From: Acidovorax sp. NCPPB 4044
GTDB lineage: Bacteria; Pseudomonadota; Gammaproteobacteria; Burkholderiales; Burkholderiaceae_C
DNA length: 64,000 nt
Assembly (NCBI RefSeq): GCF_028069655.1
Contig: NZ_JAMCOS010000001.1
Coordinates: 5,114,001 to 5,178,000 of the forward strand
Direction: 5' to 3'
Part shown: positions 1 to 8,782 of the stretch, piece after piece
Layout: each line of letters opens with the position of its first letter
Position numbering within the stretch: the first letter of the stretch is position 1
Program-made: the position numbers and the translations under genes
The notes under the pieces: model-generated
What the model was told of the DNA's origin: nothing
Database searches by the model: none
What the model saw: the letters and a program-made list of their open reading frames with translations, nothing else

Positions 1-1268
1 AGGAGGCCGACGAGCTGACCGACGGCCATCTGGCCAGCGTGGCCGCGCTGCTGCTCAACCTGCGGCCGGGCGAGACCGTCACCCCGTCCGAGGCCACGCG
101 CCGCGCGCCGACGCCCTGGCTGAAGGCGCACGATTACCAGCAGTCGCTCAATGTCGTGCAGTGGGACGCCGACGGCCGCCTGCTGTCGCACAGCGGCGAT
201 GCGCCGCTGCCGCCGTTCGATACGCCCGACGGCTTCGCCACGCTGCACCTGGGTGCGAAGCCCACGCCCTGGCGCAGCTTCTCCCAATGGGACGAAACGC
301 GCTCGCGCAAGGTGGTCGTGCTGCTGGATCTGGAAGAGCGCGACGATCTGGCGGAGGACATCGCCGGGCAGATGGTGGAGCCCGGCCTGTGGCTGCTGCC
401 CGTGGTCATGCTGGTGCTGGGTTTTGCCGTGCGGCGCGGGCTGCGGCCGCTCTACACGCTCTCGCACGACGTGGCGGCGCTGGACGTGGCCGGGGCCGAG
501 CGCCTCTCCACGGGCGGCACGCTGCGCGAATTCGAATCGGTGGTGGCGTCCATCAACACGCTGCTCGACCGGCAGCAGGCGGCGCTGGTGCGCGAGCGCC
601 GCCTGGCCAACGAGGTGGCGCACGAGCTGCGCACGCCGCTCTCGTCCATCGTGCTGCAGGCCCGGGCGCTGGGCGGCGGGCTGGACGGCCCCGCGCAGGC
701 CGAGGCGCTGGCGCGCATCGGGCAGGACGCGCTGCGCGCCGGCCATGTGCTCAACCAGTTGCTGGCACTGGCCCGCGCCAGCCGCACCCGCCTGGACGAA
801 CTGGAGGCCGAGGTGGACCTCGCGGCGCTGGCGCGCGATGTGGCGGCCGACCATGTCCAGGTGGCGTGGCAGCACGGCGCCACCCTCGGCGTCGCGGCTT
901 CGGGCCCGGTGGCCGTGCGCGGCAACGCCGTGCTGCTGGAGATGGCGCTGCGCAACCTGGTGGAAAACGCGTTGCGCCACACGCCCGCCGGCACGCGCGT
1001 GGAGATCCAGGCCGGCCCGCTCGAAGGCGGCGGCGCCTGCCTGCAGGTGTGCGATGACGGCCGCCGCGCGGCCACCGGGGAGATTGGCACGGCGGCCCCG
1101 GCCCCGGCGCGCGCTCCCGTGGACAGCCTGCACCTGGGGCACGAAATCATCGCCCGCGTGGCCGAGGCGCACGGCGGCCGGTTCCGCGAAATGCCTGCGC
1201 CCGCGCCTTTCACCACGTGTTACGGTGTGGAATTGAGGACCGCTCCGGGGCCGGATGCCACCGGCTAA
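1..1268 (+). CDS. Two-component sensor histidine kinase, C-terminal part (5' end outside window)
   Basis: The reading frame is open from base 3, so the gene starts upstream. A GTG at 39 is only an internal codon. The visible fragment begins with the end of a periplasmic 2CSK_N-type sensor region. One membrane helix follows (about nt 366-432), then a HAMP-like linker and a HisKA domain whose phospho-acceptor His is at nt 621-623 in the motif NEVAHELRTPL. The ATPase domain has a good N box (NLVENALRH, about nt 955-981). Its G1 box reads DDGRRA instead of DxGxG, no F box is visible, and the G2 region reads LHLGHEII. The family (QseC/TctE-like) phosphorylates a response regulator, presumably encoded just upstream. 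Whether the kinase still binds ATP normally is uncertain. Confidence 0.85.
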   Translation, partial: EADELTDGHLASVAALLLNLRPGETVTPSEATRRAPTPWLKAHDYQQSLNVVQWDADGRLLSHSGDAPLPPFDTPDGFATLHLGAKPTPWRSFSQWDETRSRKVVVLLDLEERDDLAEDIAGQMVEPGLWLLPVVMLVLGFAVRRGLRPLYTLSHDVAALDVAGAERLSTGGTLREFESVVASINTLLDRQQAALVRERRLANEVAHELRTPLSSIVLQARALGGGLDGPAQAEALARIGQDALRAGHVLNQLLALARASRTRLDELEAEVDLAALARDVAADHVQVAWQHGATLGVAASGPVAVRGNAVLLEMALRNLVENALRHTPAGTRVEIQAGPLEGGGACLQVCDDGRRAATGEIGTAAPAPARAPVDSLHLGHEIIARVAEAHGGRFREMPAPAPFTTCYGVELRTAPGPDATG

Positions 1269-1373
1269 AATGATCCGGTTACCAAGCGGTTACCACCGCC
1301 GGCTTCTGCCGAATGCGCCGGTCCTCTGCACGGGCCGCGACGTCCATCCCCACCCTTGAATGGAACCACCCCC

Positions 1374-2438
1374 ATGCCACTCGTCTCGATGCGCGAACTG
1401 CTCGACCATGCCGCCGAAAACCGCTATGGCATTCCTGCCTTCAACGTGAACAACCTGGAGCAGGTGCAGGCCGTGATGGCCGCGGCCGACGAAGTGGGCG
1501 CACCGGTCATCCTCCAGGCCAGCGCCGGCGCACGCAAATACGCGGGCGAAGCGTTCATCAAGCACCTGGTGCAGGCGGCCGTCGAGGCCTACCCGCACAT
1601 TCCGGTCGTGATGCACCAGGACCACGGGCAGAGCCCGGCCATCTGCCAGGGCGCCATCGACCTCGGCTTCTCGTCGGTGATGATGGACGGCTCGCTGCGC
1701 GAAGACGGCAAGACCCCGGCCTCGTTCGAATACAACGTGGACGTGACCCGCAAGGTGGTCGAGATGGCGCACAAGGTGGGCGTGACCGTCGAAGGCGAAC
1801 TGGGCTGCCTGGGCTCCCTGGAGACCGGCGAGGCCGGCGAGGAAGACGGTATCGGCGCGGTCGGCAAACTCGACCACAGCCAGATGCTCACCGACCCCGA
1901 GGAAGCCGCGCAGTTCGTGAAGGCCACGCAGCTCGACGCGCTGGCCATCGCCATCGGCACCAGCCACGGCGCCTACAAGTTCACGCGCAAGCCCACGGGC
2001 GACATCCTCTCGATCGAGCGCGTGAAGGAAATCCATGCCCGCCTGCCCAACACCCACCTGGTCATGCACGGCTCTTCCAGCGTGCCGCAGGAACTGCTCG
2101 AGATCATCCGCCAGTACGGCGGCAACATGAAGGAAACCTACGGCGTGCCGGTCGAGGAGATCCAGAAGGCCATCCAGTTCGGCGTGCGCAAGATCAACAT
2201 CGACACCGACATCCGGTTGGCCATGACCGGCGCGGTGCGCAAGTTCCTCCACGAGAACCCCGAGAAATTCGATGCGCGCGAATGGCTCAAGCCCGCGCGC
2301 GAAGCCGCCAAGGCCATCTGCAAGCAGCGCTACGTCGAGTTCGGCTGCGAAGGCCAGGCGCCCAAGATCAAGGGCCACACGCTGCAGGTGATCGCCGGCC
2401 AATATGCCTCGGGCGCGCTGGCACAGCTGGTGAACTGA
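1374..2438 (+). CDS. fba: Class II fructose-bisphosphate aldolase
   Basis: This enzyme of glycolysis, gluconeogenesis and the Calvin cycle cleaves fructose-1,6-bisphosphate to DHAP and glyceraldehyde-3-phosphate, using a divalent metal. The 354-residue product matches the class II (Calvin-type) length. It begins [19 protein letters not shown] and carries the metal-binding HQDHGQS segment, [10 protein letters not shown] and the late KINIDTDIR motif. I chose the ATG at 1374 over a TTG at 1356 because the conserved family start is MPLVSM. A TAAAAT hexamer at 1265-1270, overlapping the stop of the kinase gene, may be part of its promoter. The gene stands alone and a hairpin follows the stop. Confidence 0.96.
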   Translation: MPLVSMRELLDHAAENRYGIPAFNVNNLEQVQAVMAAADEVGAPVILQASAGARKYAGEAFIKHLVQAAVEAYPHIPVVMHQDHGQSPAICQGAIDLGFSSVMMDGSLREDGKTPASFEYNVDVTRKVVEMAHKVGVTVEGELGCLGSLETGEAGEEDGIGAVGKLDHSQMLTDPEEAAQFVKATQLDALAIAIGTSHGAYKFTRKPTGDILSIERVKEIHARLPNTHLVMHGSSSVPQELLEIIRQYGGNMKETYGVPVEEIQKAIQFGVRKINIDTDIRLAMTGAVRKFLHENPEKFDAREWLKPAREAAKAICKQRYVEFGCEGQAPKIKGHTLQVIAGQYASGALAQLVN

Positions 2439-2446
2439 CGGCTGAA

Positions 2447-2492
2447 GGGCCCGGCCCGGGCGGCGCCTTTGCCGCCCCTGGGCCCCGCTTTT
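2447..2492 (+). terminator. Probable rho-independent terminator after fba
   Basis: Nested GC-rich hairpins follow the fba stop. An inner stem GGGCGGC/GCCGCCC (2458-2464 with 2471-2477) lies inside GGGCCC arms and is followed by a short run of four T residues. Confidence 0.5.
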
Positions 2493-2651
2493 CCACCGGA
2501 CCGCTCACTGCGCGGTCCCGCCGCGGGCGCCGCGCCGGCAGGTTCGGGTTAAGCTCGGACTCCGCCGCCGGGCCGGGGCCGCGCCGCTCGGCGCATCCGC
2601 GGCCGGAACCTTCCGCGAGTTCTTCCGCATTCCTTCCGAATCGCCCGTTCC

Positions 2652-3395
2652 GTGAAAAAGCCGCCATTGATGTTTCTGCCCGTACGCGCTGGCCGGGGTT
2701 TCCTGCTTGCAGGCGCCGTTCTGCTGTCGCTCGCGGGCTGCGCGCCGGTGCAGCCATCGCTGCCGCACGTCGGCCGCGCCCAGGTCGACCTGCCGCCGGG
2801 CGACTGGGAGGTGCTGCACCGCAGCAGCCTCGTGCTCGACGTCCTGCCCGACGACGTCGCGGCCGACCTGCCGATGGAAACCACGGTCCTGGGCCTGCGC
2901 GGCCCGGGCAAGGACCGGCCGCTGCTGGCCCTGTTCTTCGTGCAGACCAACGCCACCAACTACCCGCGCGACACCACGCTCTGGACGGCGCCCTGCCGGC
3001 AGCAGGACGGCGTGTTCGTGGAGGACAAGACCCGCGGCAGCCCGGCGCGGGCCGACTGCCTGCGCTACAAGCGGCGTGCCGACACGGGCGAATACCTCGT
3101 GCGCAGCCGTCCGGTGGTGGCCCAGTGGATGGCAGAAAAGCACCTCGCGCCGAGCGGTCCCTATTCCCATGTGCTCTACCGCTACGCGAACAGCGGTGGC
3201 GCCTTCATGTCGATCGACGTGATCGCGTCCCAGAGCCTGCTGCGGCCCGTCACGCGCAACAACGACGAATTCCTGGTCGCCGGACGCCCTGCCTTCGAGT
3301 GGAGCGAAAAGCTGGCCGCGGCCGCACGTGTGAGCACGTCGATGATGGACGGCCGCCTGGTCATTCCGCCCTTCCCGGTGCCCATCGCACCGTGA
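2652..3395 (+). CDS. Putative lipoprotein of unknown function
   Basis: The product is 247 residues. It starts MKKPPLMFLPVRAGRGF, continues with a hydrophobic stretch and ends the signal peptide in a lipobox (SLAGC), so it should be a lipid-anchored periplasmic or outer-membrane protein. The rest is hydrophilic and mixed, with no domain that I recognise; it contains a pair of cysteines (TAPC and ADCL). Codon use is like that of its neighbours and the frame is long and clean, so I take it as a real gene. It lies between fba and fadD with about 135-210 bases on each side and is probably a single transcription unit. No function is proposed. Confidence 0.75.
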   Translation: MKKPPLMFLPVRAGRGFLLAGAVLLSLAGCAPVQPSLPHVGRAQVDLPPGDWEVLHRSSLVLDVLPDDVAADLPMETTVLGLRGPGKDRPLLALFFVQTNATNYPRDTTLWTAPCRQQDGVFVEDKTRGSPARADCLRYKRRADTGEYLVRSRPVVAQWMAEKHLAPSGPYSHVLYRYANSGGAFMSIDVIASQSLLRPVTRNNDEFLVAGRPAFEWSEKLAAAARVSTSMMDGRLVIPPFPVPIAP

Positions 3396-3530
3396 ACACG
3401 CGGGCTCCCGGGCCCGTCATGCCGGCAGCCCCGAGACAGAGGCGCTAGGGAAAGCCCAGACACGCGTCCCGGCCCGGCGCCCGCAGAATGCGGGTTCTTT
3501 TTGTAACAGCAGGTTCTGGAGACATACAGC

Positions 3531-5213
3531 ATGAACGACCGTCCGTGGCTTGCCGCCTACCCCGCTGGGGTGCCGGCCGACATCGACCCGACCCAGTACC
3601 CGTCGCTCGTCGCCCTGATGGAGGAAGCCTTCCAGAAGTACGCGGACCGCACGGCCTACAGCTTCATGGGCAAGGACGTGAGCTTCACGGACACCGAGGT
3701 GCAGAGCCGCCACATGGCGGCCTACCTGCAGGGCCTGGGGCTGGCGCGCGGCGACCGCGTGGCGGTCATGATGCCCAACGTGCCCCAGTACCCGGTCGCC
3801 GTCGCGGCCGTGCTGCGCGCGGGCTACGTGGTGGTCAACGTGAACCCGCTCTACACGCCGCGCGAGCTGGAGCACCAGCTCAAGGACTCGGGCGCCAAGG
3901 CGATCATCATCATCGAGAACTTCGCGGCCACGCTGCAGGCGTGCATCGGCTCCACGCAGGTGCAGCACGTGGTGCTCTGCGCCATGGGCGACCAGCTGGG
4001 CCTGCTGAAGGGCCTGCTCGTGAACTACGTGGTGCGCAAGGTGAAGAAGCTGGTGCCGCCGTTCTCGCTGCCCGGCGCCGTGCGGTTCAACGATGCGCTC
4101 GCGAAGGGCGGGCGCGGCAGCCTGCGCAAGCCCGACCTGCGGCCCGACGACGTGGCGCTGCTGCAGTACACGGGCGGCACCACCGGGGTTTCCAAGGGCG
4201 CGGTGCTGCTGCACCGCAACCTCATCGCCAACGTGCTGCAGTCGGAGGCCTGGAACGCCCCCGCCATGGCCAAGGTGCCGGCCGGCGAGCAGCCGGCCAG
4301 CGTGTGCGCGCTGCCGCTCTACCATATCTTCGCCTTCACCGCGAACATGATGCTGGCCATGCGCACGGGCGCCAAGACCATCCTCATCCCCAACCCGCGC
4401 GACCTCGCCGCGGTGCTGAAGGAGCTGTCGCGCCACACGTTCCACAGCTTCCCGGCCGTGAACACGCTGTTCAACGGGCTGGCGAACCACCCCGACTTCA
4501 ACACGGTGAACTGGAAGAACCTCAAGGTTTCCGTGGGTGGCGGCATGGCCGTGCAGGGCGCGGTGGCGCGCCTGTGGCTGGAGAAGACCGGCTGCCCGAT
4601 CTGCGAGGGCTACGGCCTCTCGGAGACCAGCCCGTCCGTGAGCTGCAACCCGGTCACCAACACCGAGTACACGGGCACCATCGGCGTGCCGATCTCCAAC
4701 ACGCGCATGAAGCTGATCGACGACGAGGGCCGCGACGTGGTCGAGCCCGGCCGGGCCGGCGAGATCGCCATCCAGGGCCCGCAGGTCATGGCCGGCTACT
4801 GGCAGCGCCCCGACGAGACGGCCAAGGTCATGACCGAGGACGGCTACTTCAAGACCGGCGACATCGGCGTGATGGACGCGCGCGGCTTCTTCAAGATCGT
4901 GGACCGCAAGAAGGACATGGTGCTGGTGAGCGGCTTCAACGTCTACCCGAACGAGGTCGAGGAAGTCGTGGCCGAATGCCCGGGCGTGCTGGAGTGCGCC
5001 GTGGTGGGCGTGCCCGACGACAAGACCGGCGAGGCCGTGAAGCTGGTCGTGGTGCGCAAGGCCCCCGACCTGACCGAGGCCCAGGTGCGCGAGTTCTGCC
5101 GCGCCAACCTCACGGGCTACAAGCAGCCCCGCGTGATCGAGTTCCGCGAATCGCTGCCCAAGACGCCCGTGGGCAAGATCCTGCGGCGCGAGCTGCGCGA
5201 CAAGAAGGCCTGA
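3531..5213 (+). CDS. fadD: Long-chain fatty acid-CoA ligase
   Basis: This enzyme activates long-chain fatty acids with ATP and CoA at the inner face of the membrane for beta-oxidation or lipid synthesis. The product is 560 residues, the usual FadD length. It shows the AMP-binding P-loop YTGGTTGVSKG from residue 213, the adenylate motif GYGLSETSP at about 360-368, the TGD motif, and the C-terminal DRKKDMVLVSGFNVYP linker and PKTPVGKILRREL lysine region. A GGAG sequence lies just upstream of the ATG. A strong terminator follows, so it appears to be monocistronic. Confidence 0.95.
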   Translation: MNDRPWLAAYPAGVPADIDPTQYPSLVALMEEAFQKYADRTAYSFMGKDVSFTDTEVQSRHMAAYLQGLGLARGDRVAVMMPNVPQYPVAVAAVLRAGYVVVNVNPLYTPRELEHQLKDSGAKAIIIIENFAATLQACIGSTQVQHVVLCAMGDQLGLLKGLLVNYVVRKVKKLVPPFSLPGAVRFNDALAKGGRGSLRKPDLRPDDVALLQYTGGTTGVSKGAVLLHRNLIANVLQSEAWNAPAMAKVPAGEQPASVCALPLYHIFAFTANMMLAMRTGAKTILIPNPRDLAAVLKELSRHTFHSFPAVNTLFNGLANHPDFNTVNWKNLKVSVGGGMAVQGAVARLWLEKTGCPICEGYGLSETSPSVSCNPVTNTEYTGTIGVPISNTRMKLIDDEGRDVVEPGRAGEIAIQGPQVMAGYWQRPDETAKVMTEDGYFKTGDIGVMDARGFFKIVDRKKDMVLVSGFNVYPNEVEEVVAECPGVLECAVVGVPDDKTGEAVKLVVVRKAPDLTEAQVREFCRANLTGYKQPRVIEFRESLPKTPVGKILRRELRDKKA

Positions 5214-5249
5214 AGGGCCCGCCAGGCGCTCCTTTTTCCGTGGTTCCTG

Positions 5250-5284
5250 GCCGGCGGCGCGTTGCCGCCGGCTTGCTCTTTTTT
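5250..5284 (+). terminator. Rho-independent terminator after fadD
   Basis: A 9-bp stem GCCGGCGGC/GCCGCCGGC (5250-5258 with 5264-5272), with a 5-base loop, is followed by a T-rich tract ending in six T residues. Confidence 0.75.
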
Positions 5285-5308
5285 GGCCGCCGCCCAGCGG
5301 CCCCTGCC

Positions 5309-6064
5309 ATGCCGACGATCGCCATCCTCAGTGCCCTGCCCGACGAACAGGCCGGGCTTTCCGCGGCCCTGCAGTCCGCCACGCGCATCGCGCACGCCGG
5401 CCGCACCTTCCAGCGCGGCACGCTGTACGGCCGCGATGCCGTGCTGGCGCTCTCGGGCATCGGCAAGGTGGCCGCCGCCACGACGGCGGCCGCACTGATC
5501 GAACGCTTCGGCGCGGAGCGCATCGTCTTCACGGGCGTGGCGGGCGGGCTGGGGCAGGGCGTGCGGATCGGCGACGTGGTGGTGGCGCAGGAGATGCTCC
5601 AGCACGACATGGATGCCTCGCCGCTCTTTCCGCGCTGGGAGGTGCCGGGCTACGGGCGCGTGCGCATGGCCTGCGACCCGGCGCTCACGGGCCGGCTGCT
5701 GGAGGCCGCGCACGAGTGCCTGGCGGCCGGCGCAGGCGATCCGGTGCCGCAGGAGCGGGCCGTGCGCGCCGCGGCCGTGCATGCGGGCCTGGTGGCGAGC
5801 GGCGACCGCTTCGTGTCCGGCGCGGCCGAGGCCGATGCGCTGGCACGGACGCTGCGGGCCGCCGGCCACGACGTGCTGGCCGTGGAGATGGAAGGCGCCG
5901 CGGTGGCCCAGGTGTGCGCCGACCACGGCGTGCCCTTCGCGGCGGTGCGCACCATCTCCGACCGCGCGGACGACGATGCGCCGCGCGACTTCGCGCATTT
6001 CGTGCGCACGGTAGCGGGCCGCTACGCCGACGGCATCGTCGGGCGGCTGCTGCAGAAACTCTGA
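5309..6064 (+). CDS. mtnN: 5'-methylthioadenosine/S-adenosylhomocysteine nucleosidase
   Basis: The enzyme hydrolyses MTA and S-adenosylhomocysteine to adenine plus the thioribose or ribosylhomocysteine, in methionine salvage and the activated methyl cycle. The 251-residue product has the PNP/MTAN fold signatures: ALSGIGKVAAA, FTGVAGG, the VEMEGAA ribose-binding segment near residues 192-198, and RTISDRAD with the catalytic Asp at about 218. The ATG at 5309 gives the conserved start MPTIAILSALPDE. The TGA stop overlaps the first base of a palindromic repeat. It could also be labelled pfs; assignment to the nucleoside phosphorylase superfamily is firm. Confidence 0.92.
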   Translation: MPTIAILSALPDEQAGLSAALQSATRIAHAGRTFQRGTLYGRDAVLALSGIGKVAAATTAAALIERFGAERIVFTGVAGGLGQGVRIGDVVVAQEMLQHDMDASPLFPRWEVPGYGRVRMACDPALTGRLLEAAHECLAAGAGDPVPQERAVRAAAVHAGLVASGDRFVSGAAEADALARTLRAAGHDVLAVEMEGAAVAQVCADHGVPFAAVRTISDRADDDAPRDFAHFVRTVAGRYADGIVGRLLQKL

Positions 6065-6110
6065 TTTGCTATATTTTTAATAGCAAACTATTCAATGTTT
6101 CCGGCGGCAT
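6064..6110 (+). repeat. Dispersed palindromic element, copy 1 (intergenic)
   Basis: This 47-base element carries a hairpin TTGCTAT/ATAGCAA (6066-6072 with 6080-6086) around an AT-only loop, followed by a conserved tail ending GGCGGCAT. The first 34 bases are identical to the copy at 28959-29005. It is AT-rich in a roughly 68% GC background and starts on the last base of the mtnN stop codon. Its hairpin plus A/T runs could double as a transcription terminator. Confidence 0.85.
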
Positions 6111-6163
6111 GGAGCATGAAACGCTCCTAACCCTCCGCACAGGCGACGGCGGGGCGCCCGCGG

Positions 6164-7150
6164 TCACTTGAGCCAGCCGCGGCGGCGGAAGTACCACATG
6201 GGGCCCAGCGCGCTGGCCACCATCAGCAGGATGCCGTACACGTAGCCGTAGGTCCACTTCAGCTCCGGCATGAACTCGAAGTTCATCCCGTACACGCTCG
6301 CGATGAGCGTGGGGGGCAGCAGCGCGACGCTGGCCACCGAGAAGATCTTGATGATCTTGTTCTGGTTGATGTTGATGAAGCCGACCGTGGCATCCATCAG
6401 GAAGTTGATCTTCTCGAACAGGAAGGCCGTGTGGTTGTCCAGCGATTCCAGGTCGCGCAGGATCTGCCGAGCGTCCTCGAACTGCTCGGCGTTGAGCATC
6501 TTGCTGCGCATCATGAAGCTCACGGCGCGGCGCGTGTCCATGACGTTGCGGCGGATGCGGCCGTTCAGGTCTTCCTGGCGCGCGATGGCGGCCAGCACCT
6601 CGCCGGCACGCGCGTCGGTCACGTCGCCCGAGAGCACCTGGGTGCTCACTTCCTTGAGTTCGTCGTAGATGCCTTCGAGCGTGTCGGCGGAGTATTCCGC
6701 GTCCAGGTCGAAGAGCTTGAGCAGCACTTCCTTGGCGTCTTCCAGCAGGCCGGGCGCGCGGCGCGCGCGCATGCGCAGCAGGCGGAAGACGGGCAGGTCC
6801 TCGTCGTGGATCGAGAACAGCACGCCCTTGCTCTTGAGCGTGTCGTTGACGAGGTTCAGGATGAAGGCCACGCGCACCGAGCGCGGGTTGTCTTCGTCGT
6901 CGATCAGGAAGTCGCTGCGGATGTGGACTTCGCCGTTGTCTTCTTCGTAGAAGCGGGCCGATTCCTCGATGTCCTCGTCCATCGCGTCGGCGGGGATCTG
7001 CAGGCCGTAGTGCTGCTTGATCCAGCGCTTTTCTTCGAGCGTGGGGGATTCGAGGTCGACCCAGATGGGCTGGAACCGGGCCAGGTCTTCCAGGGAATCG
7101 ATTTCTTCCTGGACCAGGCGGCCGTTGGCGAGCGTGAAGATGTTGAGCAT
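6164..7150 (-). CDS. corA: Magnesium/cobalt transporter CorA
   Basis: This inner-membrane, homopentameric channel imports Mg2+ (and Co2+/Ni2+). The 328-residue product has a long acidic cytoplasmic N-terminal region and two C-terminal membrane helices. The family signature YGMNFEFMPEL is at residues 287-297, between the helices, and the basic tail RRRGWLK matches the family. A GGGAG ribosome-binding site lies about 8 bases before the ATG at 7150. The upstream 257 bases (7151-7407) show hairpin-forming GC repeats but no riboswitch that I can identify. Confidence 0.95.
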   Translation of the reverse strand: MLNIFTLANGRLVQEEIDSLEDLARFQPIWVDLESPTLEEKRWIKQHYGLQIPADAMDEDIEESARFYEEDNGEVHIRSDFLIDDEDNPRSVRVAFILNLVNDTLKSKGVLFSIHDEDLPVFRLLRMRARRAPGLLEDAKEVLLKLFDLDAEYSADTLEGIYDELKEVSTQVLSGDVTDARAGEVLAAIARQEDLNGRIRRNVMDTRRAVSFMMRSKMLNAEQFEDARQILRDLESLDNHTAFLFEKINFLMDATVGFININQNKIIKIFSVASVALLPPTLIASVYGMNFEFMPELKWTYGYVYGILLMVASALGPMWYFRRRGWLK

Positions 7151-7407
7151 GGGCTCACTCCCGGTGGGTTGGCGCGACGGCGCCGTTGGCGATAAGGGGG
7201 CGTTGAGGCGCTTTCAATCCCCCAAGGCCTGTGCACACCGGGAGTTGAAAGCTACCGACTGGGGTAGGTTTCCACGAAGCTCTCTCCAAAAAAGCAAGCG
7301 GCGGATTATGGCATTGCGGCACGCCCGTTACGTGACGGGCGCGTGTCAGCCGGGGCCGTGCGTGGGGCCGTTTTTTGCGGGGGCGCGTTGGCCCCTTCCC
7401 TGGCGCC

Positions 7408-8247
7408 TCAGTGGCCGGAGGGGGCCGCGGGCGTGGTGGGGGCGCCGCCGCTGCGCACCCGTGCGAGCGCGCGGCACAGGTCGGACCAGGCGGCGGCCTT
7501 GGCGTCGGGGGCGCGCAGCAGATAGGCCGGGTCGTAGGTGACGACGGCCGGCGTGCCGTCCGGCAACTGGTGGGCGGTGGCGCGCAGGCGCCCGAGCGGC
7601 TCGCGGCTGCCGAGCACGGCGCGGGCGGCCGACAGGCCGAGCACCAGCACCATCGACGGCCGGAGTGCCGCGATGGCGGCCTGCAGCGCGTCGGCCACGT
7701 CCGCGGCGGCTGCCTCGGCCGGGCCGGGCGCGGCCCGCTCGACGGCAGCGAAGAAGGTGCGCGGATGGCGGTGCAGCCGCATCGCGCGCAGCATGTTCTC
7801 CAGCAGCTTGCCGGCGTCGCCCGTGAGCGGAGCATCGGGCGCCGCGCTCTCCGCCACCACCAGCCAGCCCGCTCCGAGCTCTGCGGGCGTGGCGGCGGGG
7901 TCGGCCTGGGGGTAGAGCGGCTGCGGCGCATGCAGGCGCAGCGCCGGGCCGGCGCCGGCATCGGGGGTGCGGGGCACTGCGGGGGCCGCGGGTTGCGCCG
8001 GCATGGGCGCGGCGCGGGCCGCCGCGGGGACAAGGGGTGCACGCGGCTGCGCCGGCGGGAGGTGGGCCGCAGGGGCGCCCGCGGCGGCGGCGCCTGCCGC
8101 GATTGCCGCCGGCGCCGCTGCGGCCGGGGCCGTAGCGGCTGCAGCGCCGGCCGCGGAGGCCGGAGCCGGCTCGGTGGCGGGCTGCCATACGGTGATGCCC
8201 ATTTCGGCCAGCATGGCGCGCTGGCGGGGATCGAGGTCGAGGCTCAT
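7408..8247 (-). CDS. Uracil-DNA glycosylase superfamily-like protein, degenerate
   Basis: The 279-residue product (from the ATG at 8247) begins MSLDLDPRQRAMLAEMGI. It continues through a long Ala/Pro-rich low-complexity linker (about residues 25-105) and ends in a domain resembling family 4/5 uracil-DNA glycosylases: a GKLLENML segment, VLVLG followed by AARAVLG, and TYDPAYLLRAPDAK. The four Fe-S cysteines of family 4 are absent (only one Cys, near the C terminus), the GEAPG motif is replaced by ESAAP, and the usual HP is DP. It may be a divergent, possibly inactive relative. An upstream ATG at 8319 would overlap rimI. It is the third gene of the tsaB-rimI unit. Confidence 0.7.
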   Translation of the reverse strand: MSLDLDPRQRAMLAEMGITVWQPATEPAPASAAGAAAATAPAAAAPAAIAAGAAAAGAPAAHLPPAQPRAPLVPAAARAAPMPAQPAAPAVPRTPDAGAGPALRLHAPQPLYPQADPAATPAELGAGWLVVAESAAPDAPLTGDAGKLLENMLRAMRLHRHPRTFFAAVERAAPGPAEAAAADVADALQAAIAALRPSMVLVLGLSAARAVLGSREPLGRLRATAHQLPDGTPAVVTYDPAYLLRAPDAKAAAWSDLCRALARVRSGGAPTTPAAPSGH

Positions 8248-8308
8248 GGGGTCGTCTTCGTGCGGCGCACAGCGGCGCGGGCCTCGGTGGGGGCGGGCGG
8301 GCAGGGGC

Positions 8309-8782
8309 TCATAGGGCAAGGCTCATCACGATGGCGTCTTCCCGGTCGCCGCCATCCGCGGGGTAGTAGCGCTTGCGCTCGCCCACGGTGCGGAAGCCGC
8401 GCGCCAGATACACGTCGCGCGCGCGCTGGTTGCTCCTGCGCACCTCCAGCCACAGCCATTGGGCCTGCTGGCTGCGTGCCCACAGCGCGAGCGCATCGAG
8501 CAGGATGCGGGCCCAGCCCTGGCGCTGGTGGGGCGGCGCGACGGTGAAGTTGAGCAGATGCACTTCGTCCACGCCGCGCATGGCCACGAAGTAGCCGATC
8601 AGTTCGTCATCGCCCGCCATGAGCAGTTGCACCTCGTAGCCCGCGGCCACCGCATCGGTGAAGTTGCCCCGCGTCCAGGGATGGGAGTAGGCGACCCGTT
8701 CCACCTCCAGCAGCGCGTCCAGGCGCGCGAGCGTGAGCGGCTCGAAGCGGACCTGGTCGGGGGAGTGGATCACGGCGCTCAT
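8309..8782 (-). CDS. rimI: Ribosomal protein S18 alanine N-acetyltransferase
   Basis: This is a 157-residue single-domain GNAT acetyltransferase that uses acetyl-CoA to acetylate the N-terminal alanine of ribosomal protein S18. It shows the RimI pattern HPWTRGNFTDA early on, the LLNFTVAPPHQRQGWARILLDAL acetyl-CoA loop, and EVRRSNQRARDVYLARGF. The ATG overlaps the tsaB stop by four bases (8779-8782), indicating translational coupling. The tsaB-rimI order is the common betaproteobacterial arrangement. Confidence 0.92.
   Translation of the reverse strand: MSAVIHSPDQVRFEPLTLARLDALLEVERVAYSHPWTRGNFTDAVAAGYEVQLLMAGDDELIGYFVAMRGVDEVHLLNFTVAPPHQRQGWARILLDALALWARSQQAQWLWLEVRRSNQRARDVYLARGFRTVGERKRYYPADGGDREDAIVMSLAL

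Noticed and set aside
7322..7341. Hairpin CGCCCGT/ACGGGCG between corA and the UDG-like gene
   Set aside because: It has no T-run on either side and no known regulatory form; I could not assign it as a terminator or riboswitch.
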